A stretch of 64,000 nt of DNA from Urophycis tenuis (GCA_036785325.1 JAXIVH010000016.1:9372702-9436701); one strand, 5' to 3'. Shown: positions 1 to 9,573, counted from the first letter of the stretch. Notes: generated by a model from the letters alone, not told the origin. Numbers and translations: made by a program.

Positions 1-171
1 TAGGTTGGTAATTATTTTTTGTAAGGTAAGTATTTTTTGTATGGTAAGTATTAAGGTTGGTAAGTATTTTTTGTAATGTATCTTTGTATTTAAGTTCTTT
101 TCAAAAATGAATTAGTTATAAAAAAAGAAAAAACAATAAAAGAAAAAAATACTATAAAAAGCTAAGGGAGA

Positions 172-227
172 GTGTGTCTGGACGACGTTTCGACCCTTTC
201 TGGGTCTTCTTCAGGCCAAAGACACAC
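172..227 (-). ncRNA. Hammerhead-ribozyme-like hairpin, copy 1
   Basis: On the minus strand an outer 8-bp stem (GTGTGTCT with AGACACAC) encloses CTGAAGA, then a 5-bp stem GACCC/GGGTC, then GAAAC-GTC-GTC. This is the order of a hammerhead core: CUGANGA, stem II, GAAA, then a 2-bp stem III (A-U, C-G) closed by a triloop and ending in the cleavable GUC. Penelope-like elements are known to carry hammerheads with very short stem III. The pair expected next to the cleavage site is C opposite C, so activity is uncertain. It is the best of three copies. Confidence 0.5.
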
Positions 228-313
228 TAAAAAAGGAAGAATGTAAGTTTGTTTGAGAGCGATGTTGTCTCTATGAACGTCCGAGTAAGAATGAGCTCTC
301 TGTAGGCGTTTGC

Positions 314-322
314 CCTTTTATA
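314..322 (-). promoter_or_regulatory. TATA box of module 1
   Basis: The minus strand reads TATAAAAGG here, a strong TATA match. It lies about 90 nt upstream of the hairpin at 172-227, so a transcript would begin roughly 60 nt before the hairpin. Confidence 0.45.
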
Positions 323-620
323 CTCTCTGTTCGTCTTTTTGTTTGTCAAATGTAATTTTAACTTCTTCTTATTTTGCAGAACTCTAACATCTCAACCACT
401 GAAATTATTAAGAAATTAAATGAATGTACATGAATTTATATGAATTTACATTAATTTAATAAAATAACATTAAAAATCTGTATATTAATGTTTTTTACCG
501 TTTTTAATACTAATAATTTATCAAACCAATGTATGATCCATTTTAAATTTATTTTAGATATAAATCGTTATTATTTATTTCTTTATTTATTTTACCCCAC
601 CATTTTAAATATTTTTAATA

Positions 621-694
621 GGGTTAGGGGGTAAGGGTTAGGGTTGGGTTAGGGTTAGAGGGTTAGGGTTAGGGGTTAGGGGTTAGGGTTAGGC
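621..694 (+). repeat. TTAGGG/TTAGGGG telomere-type repeats, tract 1
   Basis: Degenerate telomere-type repeats mix 6- and 7-mers. The G-rich strand is the plus strand, so the array points toward higher coordinates. It directly abuts the truncated ORF fragment of module 2. Confidence 0.85.
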
Positions 695-828
695 TGGGGG
701 AACTGAGCCCTTCTCCCAAAGGAGACAGGGGGAGCACAGTCCTTCCGCCCATGGGAAATCCCGTATCCCGGATTCCTGAAACGGTTACGCTGGTGCCTCC
801 TATGCACCAGCGTCCACTCATCTGCCAT
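695..828 (-). pseudogene. N-terminal fragment of a retroelement ORF
   Basis: An ATG at 828 in good Kozak context (CCAAGATGG) opens about 44 codons beginning MADEWTLVHRRHQRN, a basic N-terminus, before the frame runs into telomere-type repeats at about 694. Upstream on the same strand lie the hairpin (986-1034) and TATA box (1111-1117), so this is the expected place for the first codon of the module 2 element. I recall similar short basic N-termini in fish retroelement proteins but cannot name the family with confidence. No catalytic domain is present. Confidence 0.4.
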
Positions 829-985
829 CTTGGCAGAGGGAAAAAAAAAGAAACTGACAACAAAATTATTTTTTTGAAATGTTTTTATTATTTTTTTAAT
901 CTTTTTTTTATTTATTTTTTTTTTTTTTATTAAAGTTTTCAAAAACAAAACACACAAGCAACTAAAAAACAACTAAAAAACAATC

Positions 986-1034
986 TGTGCCAATAACGAC
1001 GTTTTGAACAAACTGTCTTCTTCAGGTTGGCACA
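986..1034 (-). ncRNA. Hammerhead-like hairpin, copy 2 (degenerate)
   Basis: The minus strand has a perfect 8-bp outer stem (TGTGCCAA with TTGGCACA) around CTGAAGA and AAAACGTCGTT. The core GAAA reads CAAA or AAAA and stem II is weak, so this copy is probably dead. It keeps the same position relative to its TATA box as copies 1 and 3. Confidence 0.4.
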
Positions 1035-1110
1035 AAAAAAACCACAGGACAAAGCTGAGATGCTGTTCCGTCGAAGCTGAAATGAGAAATGAGCAGAGCT
1101 CCCTGCTCAC

Positions 1111-1117
1111 ATTTATA
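1111..1117 (-). promoter_or_regulatory. TATA box of module 2
   Basis: The minus strand reads TATAAAT, about 80 nt upstream of hairpin copy 2. Telomere-type repeats begin only about 13 bp beyond it, at 1130. Confidence 0.35.
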
Positions 1118-1129
1118 CCCACACTGGTG

Positions 1130-1413
1130 TTAGGTAGGGGTAGGGGTTAGGGTTAGGGTTGGGTTAGGGTTAGGGTTAGGGGTTAGGGTTAGGGGTTAGG
1201 GTTAGGGTTAGGGGTTAGGGGTTAGGGGTTAGGGGTTAGGGTTAGGGTTAGGGTTAGGGGTTAGGGTTAGGGGTTAGGGGTTAGGGGTTAGGGTTAGGGT
1301 TAGGGGTTAGGGTTAGGGGTTAGGGGTTAGGGTTAGGGTTAGGGGTTAGGGTTAGGGGTTAGGGGTTAGGGTTAGGGTTAGGGGTTAGGGTTAGGGGTTA
1401 GGGGTTAGGGTTA
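1130..1413 (+). repeat. TTAGGG/TTAGGGG telomere-type repeats, tract 2
   Basis: About 280 bp of nearly pure TTAGGG and TTAGGGG units with the G-rich strand on plus. It separates module 2 from module 3. The heptamer variant is about as common as the canonical hexamer. Confidence 0.9.
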
Positions 1414-1424
1414 AGAAAGAAAAA

Positions 1425-1449
1425 CTCCGGGGCGTGGTCATCCCCGGAG
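1425..1449. other. Perfect 8-bp inverted repeat
   Basis: CTCCGGGG (1425-1432) and CCCCGGAG (1442-1449) form a perfect stem with a 9-nt loop. It starts 12 bp from the end of telomere-type tract 2. Function unknown. Confidence 0.5.
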
Positions 1450-1635
1450 TGAATGCACGGTCCTGCCATACGGTAAGTCACCTCCCTCTTTCCATCTTCT
1501 CAAATTAGGTTAGTCTATTTTTAGGTTTTTTAGTTTTTTCTATTTTTTTGTTGTTTTTTATGTTTTAGAGTTTGGCTTAGTTTGTTTTTATAATTCCCAC
1601 CCGTTTGTGTTTGGTTAGCCTGTTTGTTCTTTTTT

Positions 1636-1712
1636 CTGTATGTCCTAGGTGGCGCCCTTTGCAACGTTTCGCCCTATCTTGGGCTTCTTCAGGCCAGGGC
1701 CACGACATACAG
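1636..1712 (-). ncRNA. Hammerhead-like hairpin, copy 3
   Basis: The minus strand has a 9-bp outer stem (CTGTATGTC with GACATACAG) and an inner GTGGC/GCCAC extension. The core is CTGAAGA, stem II GCCC/GGGC, GAAACGTTGC. The outer fold is the strongest of the three copies. The position that should be U before the cleavage site reads C (GTTGC instead of GTCGTC), which should impair cleavage. Confidence 0.45.
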
Positions 1713-1792
1713 ATAGATCCCTTGGTTCTAATGTGGGGAGATGCTGCTCCTCCGAAAGCCACTGCCAAACTGATTTCTGATTGTGTTTTCTC

Positions 1793-1802
1793 CCTTTTTA
1801 TA
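1793..1802 (-). promoter_or_regulatory. TATA box of module 3
   Basis: The minus strand reads TATAAAAAGG, about 80 nt upstream of hairpin copy 3. Confidence 0.4.
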
Positions 1803-2184
1803 CTCTCCCTTGTCGTGTGTCCAATGTTTTGGTTTCACTGTTTGTATGTTTATATTGTGCCCTATCCAATGAACTTGTTTGTCTTTATGAATTTTTAGCC
1901 CTGTATTTTTATGAATTGTATTCCCCCATGAATTGTATTAAATTAATTTATTAACCCAATTATCCCTTCTCTTTGTCCTCCTTCATTTCCCTTTTCCTTT
2001 ACTTAGTTCCATCCTTTACCAATAACCGGTTAGCGTACCTCGTATATTATTTTTGGCCTCTTTTGGGCAATATACGGAAAATCAATGTAGGCCTACTTGG
2101 CTCTAAGGGACCTCTCGGGTCAATTTACGGGTTATGGTCAGGGTTTGGGCTTAAGGGTGGGGTTGGGGAACCAAATTAGGCTTT

Positions 2185-2350
2185 AGATAGAGGGGTTAGG
2201 GTTAGGGCCACAAATTGGGCTGGGCTTAGAATTAGGTTTAGGATTAGGGGCCCAAATTGGGTTAGGTTTAGGTATAGGGGCCAAATTGGGTTAGGGTTAG
2301 GGTTAGGGGTTAGGGTTAGGGTTAGGGTTAGGGGTTAGGGTTAGGGTTAG
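2185..2350 (+). repeat. Degenerate telomere-type repeats, tract 3
   Basis: Diverged TTAGGG-like units interspersed with CCAAATTGGG sharpen into clean TTAGGG/TTAGGGG from about 2290. The tract ends abruptly at 2350 inside a gene exon copy. Confidence 0.8.
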
Positions 2351-2492
2351 TGTCTCTGTGAAGGTGGTTGTGAAGAACGGCATCCGGCTGAACAAGTACA
2401 AGTGCCGGCGAGGCAGCAACTCTCTCGAGGGGTTGCACGCCCACCTGGTTAACGCCATCCCTTCACAGCGATGTGGGATCATGCCGTTCCAA
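2351..2492 (+). pseudogene. Truncated exon 3 fused to telomere-type repeats
   Basis: This is the 165-nt exon 3 lacking its first 23 nt. The remaining frame is open through GIMPFQ and ends at the donor CAA|GTAAGT. The 5' breakpoint joins directly to TTAGGG repeats, so neither acceptor nor upstream exon remains. Confidence 0.75.
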
Positions 2493-2505
2493 GTAAGTGA
2501 TTAAA

Positions 2506-2563
2506 ACACACACACACACACACGCACACGCGCGCGCATATATACACACACACACACGCATAT

Positions 2564-2594
<31 letters not shown>
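2506..2594. repeat. (CA)n/(CG)n/(TA)n microsatellite after exon 3
   Basis: A compound alternating purine-pyrimidine tract begins 13 bp past the exon 3 donor. The same tract follows almost every exon 3 copy in the window with varying length, and each is followed by a roughly 180-bp AT-rich spacer containing AATAAAA before the satellite starts. Confidence 0.85.
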
Positions 2595-2777
2595 CTTAAA
2601 CATAGCTGACCCTTTTTTTCCCCTTCTCGGGGATTATGCTCCCAGTTTTGATCTCGGACGTCTGGTCACTTGTAGCATATAAAAATATTCTATTACTGTT
2701 AAGCCAACTATGAATAATAAAACAGGCCAAAACATGTGTCCTTTATTATAGCTACACGTATTACAAAAAAAACGCGT

Positions 2778-4250
2778 GAATTGAAACGTTGAAGGTATGT
2801 TTTTAGCTGCTGGGTAGACTTCAGTCAACCTGACGCAGTTTTGTCTGTGAGCAACCAAATTGCTTGCGGATGGGCTCATTTTAAGCGGGGAAATCTAAGC
2901 TTTCCAACGGCGTATGGCAAGACTATATTGACTCATGGGTCGTTGAAATACTAAGCTAATTAATTTGTGTTCTGTAAGGAAAGATTAATGTTAATTGAAA
3001 CGTTGAAGGTTTTTTTTTAGCTGCTGGGTAGACTTCAGTCAACCTGACGCAGTTTTGTCTGTGATCAACCAGACTGCTCGCGGATGAGCTCATTTAAGCG
3101 GGGAAATCTAAGGTTTCCAACGGCGTATGGCAAGACTATATTGACTCATGGATCGTTGAAATACTAAGCTAATTAATTTGTGTTCTCTAAGGAAAGATTG
3201 ATGTTAATTGAAACGTTGAAGGTATGTTTTTAGCTGCTGGGTAGACTTCAGGCAACCTGATGCAGTTTAGTCTGTGATCAACCAGACTGCTCGAGGATGG
3301 GCTCATTTTAAGCGGGGAAATCTAAGCTTTCCAACGGCGTATGGCAAGACTATATTGACTCATGGGTCGTTGAAATACTAAGCTAATTAATTTGTGTTCT
3401 CTAAGGAAAGATTGATGTTAATTGAAACGTTGAAGGTATGTTTTTAGCTGCTGGGTAGACTTCAGGCAACCTGACGCAGTTTAGTCTGTGATCAACCAGA
3501 CTGCTCGCGGATGGGCTCATTTTAAGCAGGGAAATCTACGCTTTTCAACGGCGTATGGCAAGACTATATTGACTCATGGGTCGTTGAAATACTAAGCTAA
3601 TTAATTTCTGTTCTTTGTTGAAAGATTGATCTTAATTGAAACGTTGAAGGTATGTTTTTAGCTGCTGGGTAGACTTCAGTCAACCTGACGCAGTTTTGTC
3701 TGTGAGCAACCAAATTGCTCGCGGATGGGCTCATTTTGAGCGGGGAAATCAAAGCTTTCCAACGGCATATGGCAAGACTATATTGACTCATGGGTCGTTG
3801 AAATACTAAGCTAATTAATTTGTGTTCAGTTAGGAAAGATTGATGTTAATTGAAACGTTGATGGTATGTTTTTAGCTGCTGGGTAGACTTCAGTCAACCT
3901 GACGCAGTTTTGTCTGTGAGCAACCAAATTGGTCGGGGATGGGCTCATTTTAAGCGGGGAAATCTAAGCTTTCCAACGGCGTATGGCAAGACTATATTGA
4001 CTCATGGGTTGTTGAAATACTAAGCTAATTAATTTGTGTTCTGTAAGGAAAGATTAATGTTAATTGAAACGTTGAAGGTTTTTTTTTTAGCTGCTGGGTA
4101 GACTTCAGTCAACCTGACACAATTTTGTCTGTGAGCAACCAAATTGATCAGAGATGGGCTCATTTTAAGCGGGGAAATCTAAGCTTTCCAACGACGTATG
4201 GCATGACTATATTTGCCCACAAGTCGTCGAAATAATAAGCTGATTCATGT
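2778..4250. repeat. 214-bp satellite block, 7 monomers
   Basis: Seven copies of the window's main satellite. Landmarks along the monomer are GAAACGTTGAAGGTATG, TTTTTAGCTGCTGGGTAGAC, CAACCTGACGCAGTTTTGTC, GGGCTCATTTTAAGCGGGG and TACTAAGCTAATTAATTTG. The last monomer of this block, as of other blocks, is a distinct variant (GCATGACTATATTTGCCCAC...GTCGTCGAAATAATAAG) that keeps progenitor-like bases. No coding capacity. Confidence 0.9.
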
Positions 4251-4445
4251 GTGTTCTGTTGGCTGTGGAAAGAAAATAGCACACAAGTCCTACCAAATCA
4301 ACTTTATTGTCAGTGATAAACATTAATAAATAAACAGTATGGACATTGTATAAACAGTTGTATAAAAAGTGTAAACAGTATGAACAGTGTTCTTATAAAA
4401 GATATCAATATCAATACTGATCACGTGTGTATTTTATATTTCCAG
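4251..4445. other. Conserved spacer upstream of exon 2
   Basis: About 195 bp recurs before every exon 2 copy. The minus strand reads TGACAATAAAGTTGA, which resembles the 3' tail of teleost L2-type LINEs, so part may be an old LINE tail. The rest is a TA-rich series of AACAGTATGGACATTG-like repeats, and it ends in the polypyrimidine acceptor TATATTTCCAG at 4445. Confidence 0.55.
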
Positions 4446-4949
4446 ATTATTTGTTGATGAGCCAGAGCCTGTGACTCCCACCAACCGGCCCGTTCAGCCC
4501 ACTGCGTTGTCGTCCTCCACCCGGTCGAAGCCTCCTGCGCCCACCCGCCTCCAGCCGAGGCCTCCTGCTGCGTCAGCCTGTGGCCCGCCCGCCCCCTGTG
4601 TCGGCAGCACCCATACCGCTGGTCCTCCCCGCACAGCCACAGGCCCCCTCCGTCCTGCTTCGTGGGCCATCCTGCAGCTGTCTCTGCAGTCATCGTGTGT
4701 CAAAACCATTCAAACTTGTATATGGTAACATTTCAAAATGACACCAGCATAAATGAGGACCTTGCAATAGGTTTTGTGTTACAGGACCCCCCTGGCGTAC
4801 AGCTGTATGTCTCTGTGAAGGTGGTTGTGAAGAACGGCATCCGGCTGAACAAGTACAAGTGCCGGCGAGGCAGCAACTCTCTCGAGGGGTTGCACGCCCA
4901 CCTGGTTAACGCCGTCCCTTCACAGTGATGTGGGATCATGCCGTTCCAA
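4446..4949 (+). pseudogene. Cassette U1: exon 2 + exon 3 of an unnamed gene
   Basis: Exon 2 starts after TTTCCAG. Its usable frame needs one base from the previous exon and reads LFVDEPEPVTPTNRPVQP, then a Pro/Ala/Ser-rich low-complexity tail, and closes at 4728. Exon 3 is 4785-4949 (165 nt, phase 0-0), between the acceptor GTGTTACAG and the donor CAA|GTAAGT. It contains NGIRLNKYKCRRGSNSLEGL and ends GIMPFQ. Its frame is also open upstream through the presumed 95-nt intron (NEDLAIGFVLQ), so exon 3 may really be longer and fused to exon 2. In U1 the CGA codon near the end is TGA at 4926-4928, a nonsense change. The RGSNSLEG...FQVYL...WN pattern, completed by exon 4, faintly recalls transposon-derived fish proteins. 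I do not recognise the gene. Confidence 0.55.
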
Positions 4950-5078
4950 GTAAGTGATTAAAACACAAACACACTTGCATAAATATATATAAAGCTTTAT
5001 TGCAGACCCATGTTCATACGGTATAATTTAAAAAGAAAAGTCTCAATGATGGCTTCAATGATACATTTTATTTCACAG

Positions 5079-5093
5079 CTTCAGCCGTCACCT
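5079..5093 (+). other. Candidate 15-nt micro-exon
   Basis: CTTCAGCCGTCACCT (five codons, LQPSP) sits between the acceptor TTTATTTCACAG and the donor GTAAGC, 46 bp before exon 4. It is phase-neutral, so inclusion would keep frame. The same arrangement is at 25852-25866 and 47030-47044. Exons 3 and 4 also join directly, so it may be unused. Confidence 0.3.
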
Positions 5094-5139
5094 GTAAGCA
5101 TTGTACACAATGACATTCAAATGGAAATGTGTGTTTCAG

Positions 5140-5666
5140 GTATACTTGGTGTCCTTTGCCGTGCAGTGGAACCACCGCATGGCATCGCTCCGTGTCGCCG
5201 GTGGTCACGGCCGGCGGACGTCTTGCTTGGACCCGCGGCAGATCCAGCGCGTCAACCAGCAGGCCGAGGCAAGGAGGCCTCCTGCTGCGTCAGCCTGTGG
5301 CCGGCCCCCCATGTCGGCAGCACCCATACTGCTGCTGGTCCTCCCCGCACAGCCACAGGCCCCCTCCGTCCTGCTTCGTGGGCCATCCTGCAGCTGTCTC
5401 TGCAGTCATCGTGTGTCAAAAACCATTCAAACTTGTATATGGTAACATTTCAAAATGACACCAGCATAAATGAGGACCTTGCAATAGGTTGTGTGTTACA
5501 GGACCCCCCTGGCATACAGCTGTATGTCTCTGTGAAGGTGGTTGTGAAGAACGGCATCCGGCTGAACAAGTACAAGTGCCGGCGAGGCAGCAACTCTCTC
5601 GAGGGGTTGCACGCCCACCTGGTTAACGCCGTCCCTTCACAGCGATGTGGGATCATGCCGTTCCAA
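5140..5666 (+). pseudogene. Cassette U2: exon 4/exon 2 chimera + exon 3
   Basis: It starts like exon 4 (VYLVSFAVQWNHRMASLRV) after TGTTTCAG. At the shared tract around GTGGGCCATCCTGCAG (about 5395) it switches to the exon 2 tail, so the normal exon 4 C-terminus and stop are missing. Exon 3 follows intact at 5502-5666. An extra A in CAAAAACC, against CAAAACC elsewhere, changes the frame of the exon 2 tail. This unit has no exon 2 start. Confidence 0.6.
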
Positions 5667-5948
5667 GTAAGTGATTAAAACACACACACACACACGCGCG
5701 CGCGTGCGCGCATATATACACACACCCACACGCATATATACACACACATATATATATATATATACTTAAACATAGCTGACCCTTTTTTTCCCCCTTCTCG
5801 GGCATTATGCTCCCAGTTTTGATCTCGGACGTCTGGTCACTTGTAGCATATAATAATATTCTATTACTGTTAAGCCAACTATGAATAATAAAACAGGCCA
5901 AAACATGTGTCCTTTATCATAGCTACACGTATTACATAAAAAACGCGT

Positions 5949-7010
5949 GAATTGGAACGTTGAAGGTATGTTTTTAGCTGCTGGGTAGAGTTCAGTCAAC
6001 CTGACGCAGTTTTGTCTGTGAGCAACCAAATTGGTCGCGGATGGGCTCATTTTAAGCGGGGAAATCTAAGCTTTCCAACCGCGTATGGCAAGACTATATT
6101 GACTTATGGGTCGTTGAAATTCTAAGCTAATTAATTTGTGTTCTGTAAGGAAAGATTAATGTTAATTGAAACGTTGAAGGTTTTTTTTTTAGCTGCTGGG
6201 TAGACTTCAGTCAACCTGACGCAGTTTTGTCTGTGATCAACCAGACTGCTCGCGGATGGGCTCATTTTAAGCGGGGAAATCTAAGCTTTCCAATGGCGTA
6301 TGGCAAGACTATATTGACTCATGGGTCGTTGAAATACTAAGCTAATTAATTTGTGTTCTCTAAGGAAAGATTGATGTTAATTGAAACGTTGAAGGTATGT
6401 TTTTAGCTGCTGGGTAGACTTCAGTCAACCTGACGCAGTTTTGTCTGTGAGCAACCAAATTGCTCGCGGATGGGCTCATTTTGAGCGGGGAAATCAAAGC
6501 TTTCCAACGGCGTATGGCAAGACTATATTGACTCATGGGTCGTTGAAATACTAAGCTAATTAATTTGTGTTCAGTTAGGAAAGATTGATGTTAATTGAAA
6601 CTTTGATGGTATGTTTTTAGCTGCTGGGTAGACTTCAGTCAACCTGACGCAGTTTTGTCTGTGAGCAACCAAATTGGTCGGGGATGGGCTCATTTTAAGC
6701 GGGGAAATCTAAGCTTTCCAACGGCGTATGGCAAGACTATATTGACTCATGGGTTGTTGAAATACTAAGCTAATTAATTTGTGTTCTGTAAGGAAAGATT
6801 AATGTTAATTGAAACGTTGAAGGTTTTTTTTTTAGCTGCTGGGTAGACTTCAGTCAACCTGACGCAGTTTTGTCTGTGAGCAACCAAATTGATCAGAGAT
6901 GGGCTCATTTTAAGCGGCGAAATCTAAGCTTTTTAACGACGTATGGCATGACTATATTTGCCCACGGGTCTTCGAAATAATAAGCTGATTCATGTGTGTT
7001 CTGTTGGCTG
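5949..7010. repeat. 214-bp satellite block, 5 monomers
   Basis: Five monomers, ending in the progenitor-like terminal variant, with GTCTTCGAAATAATAAG in place of GTCGTCG. Confidence 0.9.
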
Positions 7011-7190
7011 TGGAAAGAAAATAGCACACAAGTCCTACCAAGTCAACTTTATTGTCAGTGATAAACATTAATAAATAAACAGTATGGACATTGGATAAAC
7101 AGTTGTATAAAAAGTGTAAACAGTATGAACAGTGTTCTTATAAAAGATATCAATATCAATACTGATCACGTGTGTATTTTATATTTCCAG

Positions 7191-7694
7191 GTTATTTGTT
7201 GATGAGCCAGAGCCTGTGACTCCCACCAACCGGCCCGTTCAGCCCACTGCGTTGTCGTCCTCCACCCGGTCGAAGCCTCCTGCGCCCACCCTCCTCCAGC
7301 CGAGGCCTCCTGCTGCGTCAGCCTGTGGCCCGCCCGCCCCCTGTGTCGGCAGCACCCATACCGCTGGTCCTCCCCGCACAGCCACAGGCCCCCTCCGTCC
7401 TGCTTCGTGGGCCATCCTGCAGCTGTCTCTGCAGTCATCGTGTGTCAAAACCATTCAAACTTGTATATGGTAACATTTCAAAATGACACCAGCATAAATG
7501 AGGACCTTGCAATAGGTTGTGTGTTACAGGACCCCCCTGGCATACAGCTGTATGTCTCTGTGAAGGTGGTTGTGAAGAACGGCATCCGGCTGAACAAGTA
7601 CAAGTGCCGGCGAGGCAGCAACTCTCTCGAGGGGTTGCACGCCCACCTGGTTAACGCCGTCCCTTCACAGCGATGTGGGATCATGCCGTTCCAA
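7191..7694 (+). CDS. Cassette U3: exon 2 + exon 3
   Basis: Acceptor, exon 2 frame, exon 3 (7530-7694) and donor are all intact, with no internal stop in exon 3. Exon 2 begins GTTATT rather than ATTATT. No exon 4 lies in the following 5 kb. It may be spliced in a longer transcript or be inert. Confidence 0.4.
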
Positions 7695-7707
7695 GTAAGT
7701 GATTAAA

Positions 7708-7740
<33 letters not shown>

Positions 7741-7974
7741 TATATACACACACACACGCATATATACACACACATATATATATCTATATACTTAAACATA
7801 GCTGACCCTTTTTTTCCCCCTTCTCGGGCATTATGCTCCCAGTTTTGATCTCGGACGTCTGGTCACTTGTAGCATATAATAATATTCTATTACTGTTAAG
7901 CCAACTATGAATAATAAAACAGGCCAAAACATGTGTCCTTTATCATAGCTACACGTATTACAAAAAAAACGTGT

Positions 7975-8600
7975 GAATTGAAACGTTGAAGGTATGTTTT
8001 TAGCTGCTGGGTAGACTTCAGTCAACCTGACGCAGTTTTGTCTGTGAGCAACCAAATTGGTCGCGGATGGGCTCATTTTAAGCGGGGAAATCTAAGCTTT
8101 CCAACCGCGTATGGCAAGACTATATTTACTTATGGGTCGTTGAAATTCTAAGCTAATTAATTTGTGTTCTGTAAGGAAAGATTAATGTTAATTGAAACGT
8201 TGAAGGTTTTTTTTTTAGCTGCTGGGTAGACTTCAGTCAACCTGACGCAGTTTTGTCTGTGATCAACCAGACTGCTCGCGGATGGGCTCATTTTAAGCGG
8301 GGAAATCTAAGCTTTCCAACGGCGTATGGCAAGACTATATTGACTCATGGGTTGTTGAAATACTAAGCTAATTAATTTCTGTTCTTTATTGAAAGATTGA
8401 TCTTAATTGAAACGTTGAAGGTATGTTTTTAGCTGCTGGGTAGACTTCAGTCAACCTGACGCAGTTTTGTCTGTGAGCAACCAAATTGGTCAAAGATGGC
8501 CTCATTTTGAGCGGGGAAATCTAAGCTTTCCAACGACGTATGGCATGACTATATTTGCCCACGGGTCGTCGAAATAATAAGCTGATTCATGTGTGTTCTG
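7975..8600. repeat. 214-bp satellite block, 3 monomers
   Basis: Three monomers between U3 and U4. The block at 9574-10200 is almost the same sequence, so U3-U5 are recent duplicates with a 1597-1599 bp period. Confidence 0.9.
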
Positions 8601-8787
8601 TTGGCTGTGGAAAGAAAATAGCACACAAGTCCTACCAAGTCAACTTTATTGTCAGTGATAAACATTAATAAATAAACAGTATGGACATTGCATAAACAGT
8701 TGTATAAAAAGTGTAAACAGTATGAACAGTGTTCTTATAAAAGATATCAATATCAATACTGATCACGTGTGTATTTTATATTTCCAG

Positions 8788-9291
8788 ATTATTTGTTGAT
8801 GAGCCAGAGCCTGTGACTCCCACCAACCGGCCCGTTCAGCCCACTGCGTTGTCGTCCTCCACCCGGCCGAAGCCTCCTGCGCCCACCCGCCTCCAGCCGA
8901 GGCCTCCTGCTGCGTCAGCCTGTGGCCCGCCCGCCCCCTGTGTCGGCAGCACCCATACCGCTGGTCCTCCCCGCACAGCCACAGGCCCCCTCCGTCCTGC
9001 TTCGTGGGCCATCCTGCAGCTGTCTCTGCAGTCATCGTGTGTCAAAACCATTCAAACTTGTATATGGTAACATTTCAAAATGACACCAGCATAAATGAGG
9101 ACCTTGCAATAGGTTGTGTGTTACAGGACCCCCCTGGCATACAGCTGTATGTCTCTGTGAAGGTGGTTGTGAAGAACGGCATCCGGCTGAACAAGTACAA
9201 GTGCCGGCGAGGCAGCAACTCTCTCGAGGGGTTGCACGCCCACCTGGTTAACGCCGTCCCTTCACAGCGATGTGGGATCATGCCGTTCCAA
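8788..9291 (+). CDS. Cassette U4: exon 2 + exon 3
   Basis: Intact exon frames and splice sites (exon 3 at 9127-9291). Nearly identical to U3 and U5, and the (CA)n tract after it is the same length as after U3. Confidence 0.4.
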
Positions 9292-9304
9292 GTAAGTGAT
9301 TAAA

Positions 9305-9337
<33 letters not shown>

Positions 9338-9573
9338 TATATACACACACACACACGCATATATACACACACATATATATATCTATATACTTAAACATAG
9401 CTGACCCTTTTTTTCCCCCTTCTCGGGCATTATGCTCCCAGTTTTGATCTCGGACGTCTGGTCACTTGTAGCATATAATAATATTCTATTACTGTTAAGC
9501 CAACTATGAATAATAAAACAGGCCAAAACATGTGTCCTTTATCATAGCTACACGTATTACAAAAAAAACGCGT

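Larger units (their letters stand above)
1..620 (-). mobile_element. Retroelement 5'-end module 1 (Penelope-like?), AT-rich remainder
   Basis: This AT-rich stretch contains no convincing gene. Read on the minus strand it has a TATA box at 314-322 and, about 90 nt downstream, a hammerhead-like hairpin at 172-227. Modules 2 (about 695-1129) and 3 (about 1414-1810) have the same order and spacing. Below 172 is an A/T-rich leader with short GTAAGTATTTTTTGTA-like repeats. Above 322 is AT-rich DNA with no recognisable function. Assignment to Penelope-like elements is inference from the ribozyme-like motif and promoter arrangement. No reverse transcriptase is present in the window for this family. 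Confidence 0.4.
1414..2184 (-). mobile_element. Retroelement 5'-end module 3 with unassigned flank
   Basis: In minus orientation this holds a TATA box (1793-1802), hairpin copy 3 (1636-1712) and a leader running to the telomere tract that ends at 1413. A GC-rich inverted repeat at 1425-1449 lies next to that tract. The part from about 1810 to 2184 is AT-rich, then increasingly G-rich, with no gene visible. The plus strand has a donor-like ACG|GTAAGT at about 1470, which I take as chance. Confidence 0.35.

Noticed and set aside
1460..1480. Plus-strand splice donor in module 3
   Set aside because: There is no open exon before it on the plus strand. The module's signals are on the minus strand.
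621..2350. Left end of the window as a true chromosome end
   Set aside because: At a left end the plus strand should read CCCTAA. Here it reads TTAGGG, is interrupted and degenerate, and is followed by 60 kb of other DNA.
4421..4709. Minus-strand ORFs opposite exon 2 in every cassette
   Set aside because: They are shadows of a GC-rich proline-codon tract on the plus strand, have no domain character and vanish where that tract changes.
5010..5678. 222-codon ORF over cassette U2 as a real protein
   Set aside because: It reads the exon 4 part in the wrong frame relative to the intact terminal exons and runs through two presumed introns.
5653..6050. Minus-strand ORFs over the spacer, (TG)n and satellite
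   Set aside because: They read through microsatellite (CVCVCVY runs) and non-coding repeats. The same frames recur only because the DNA is duplicated.
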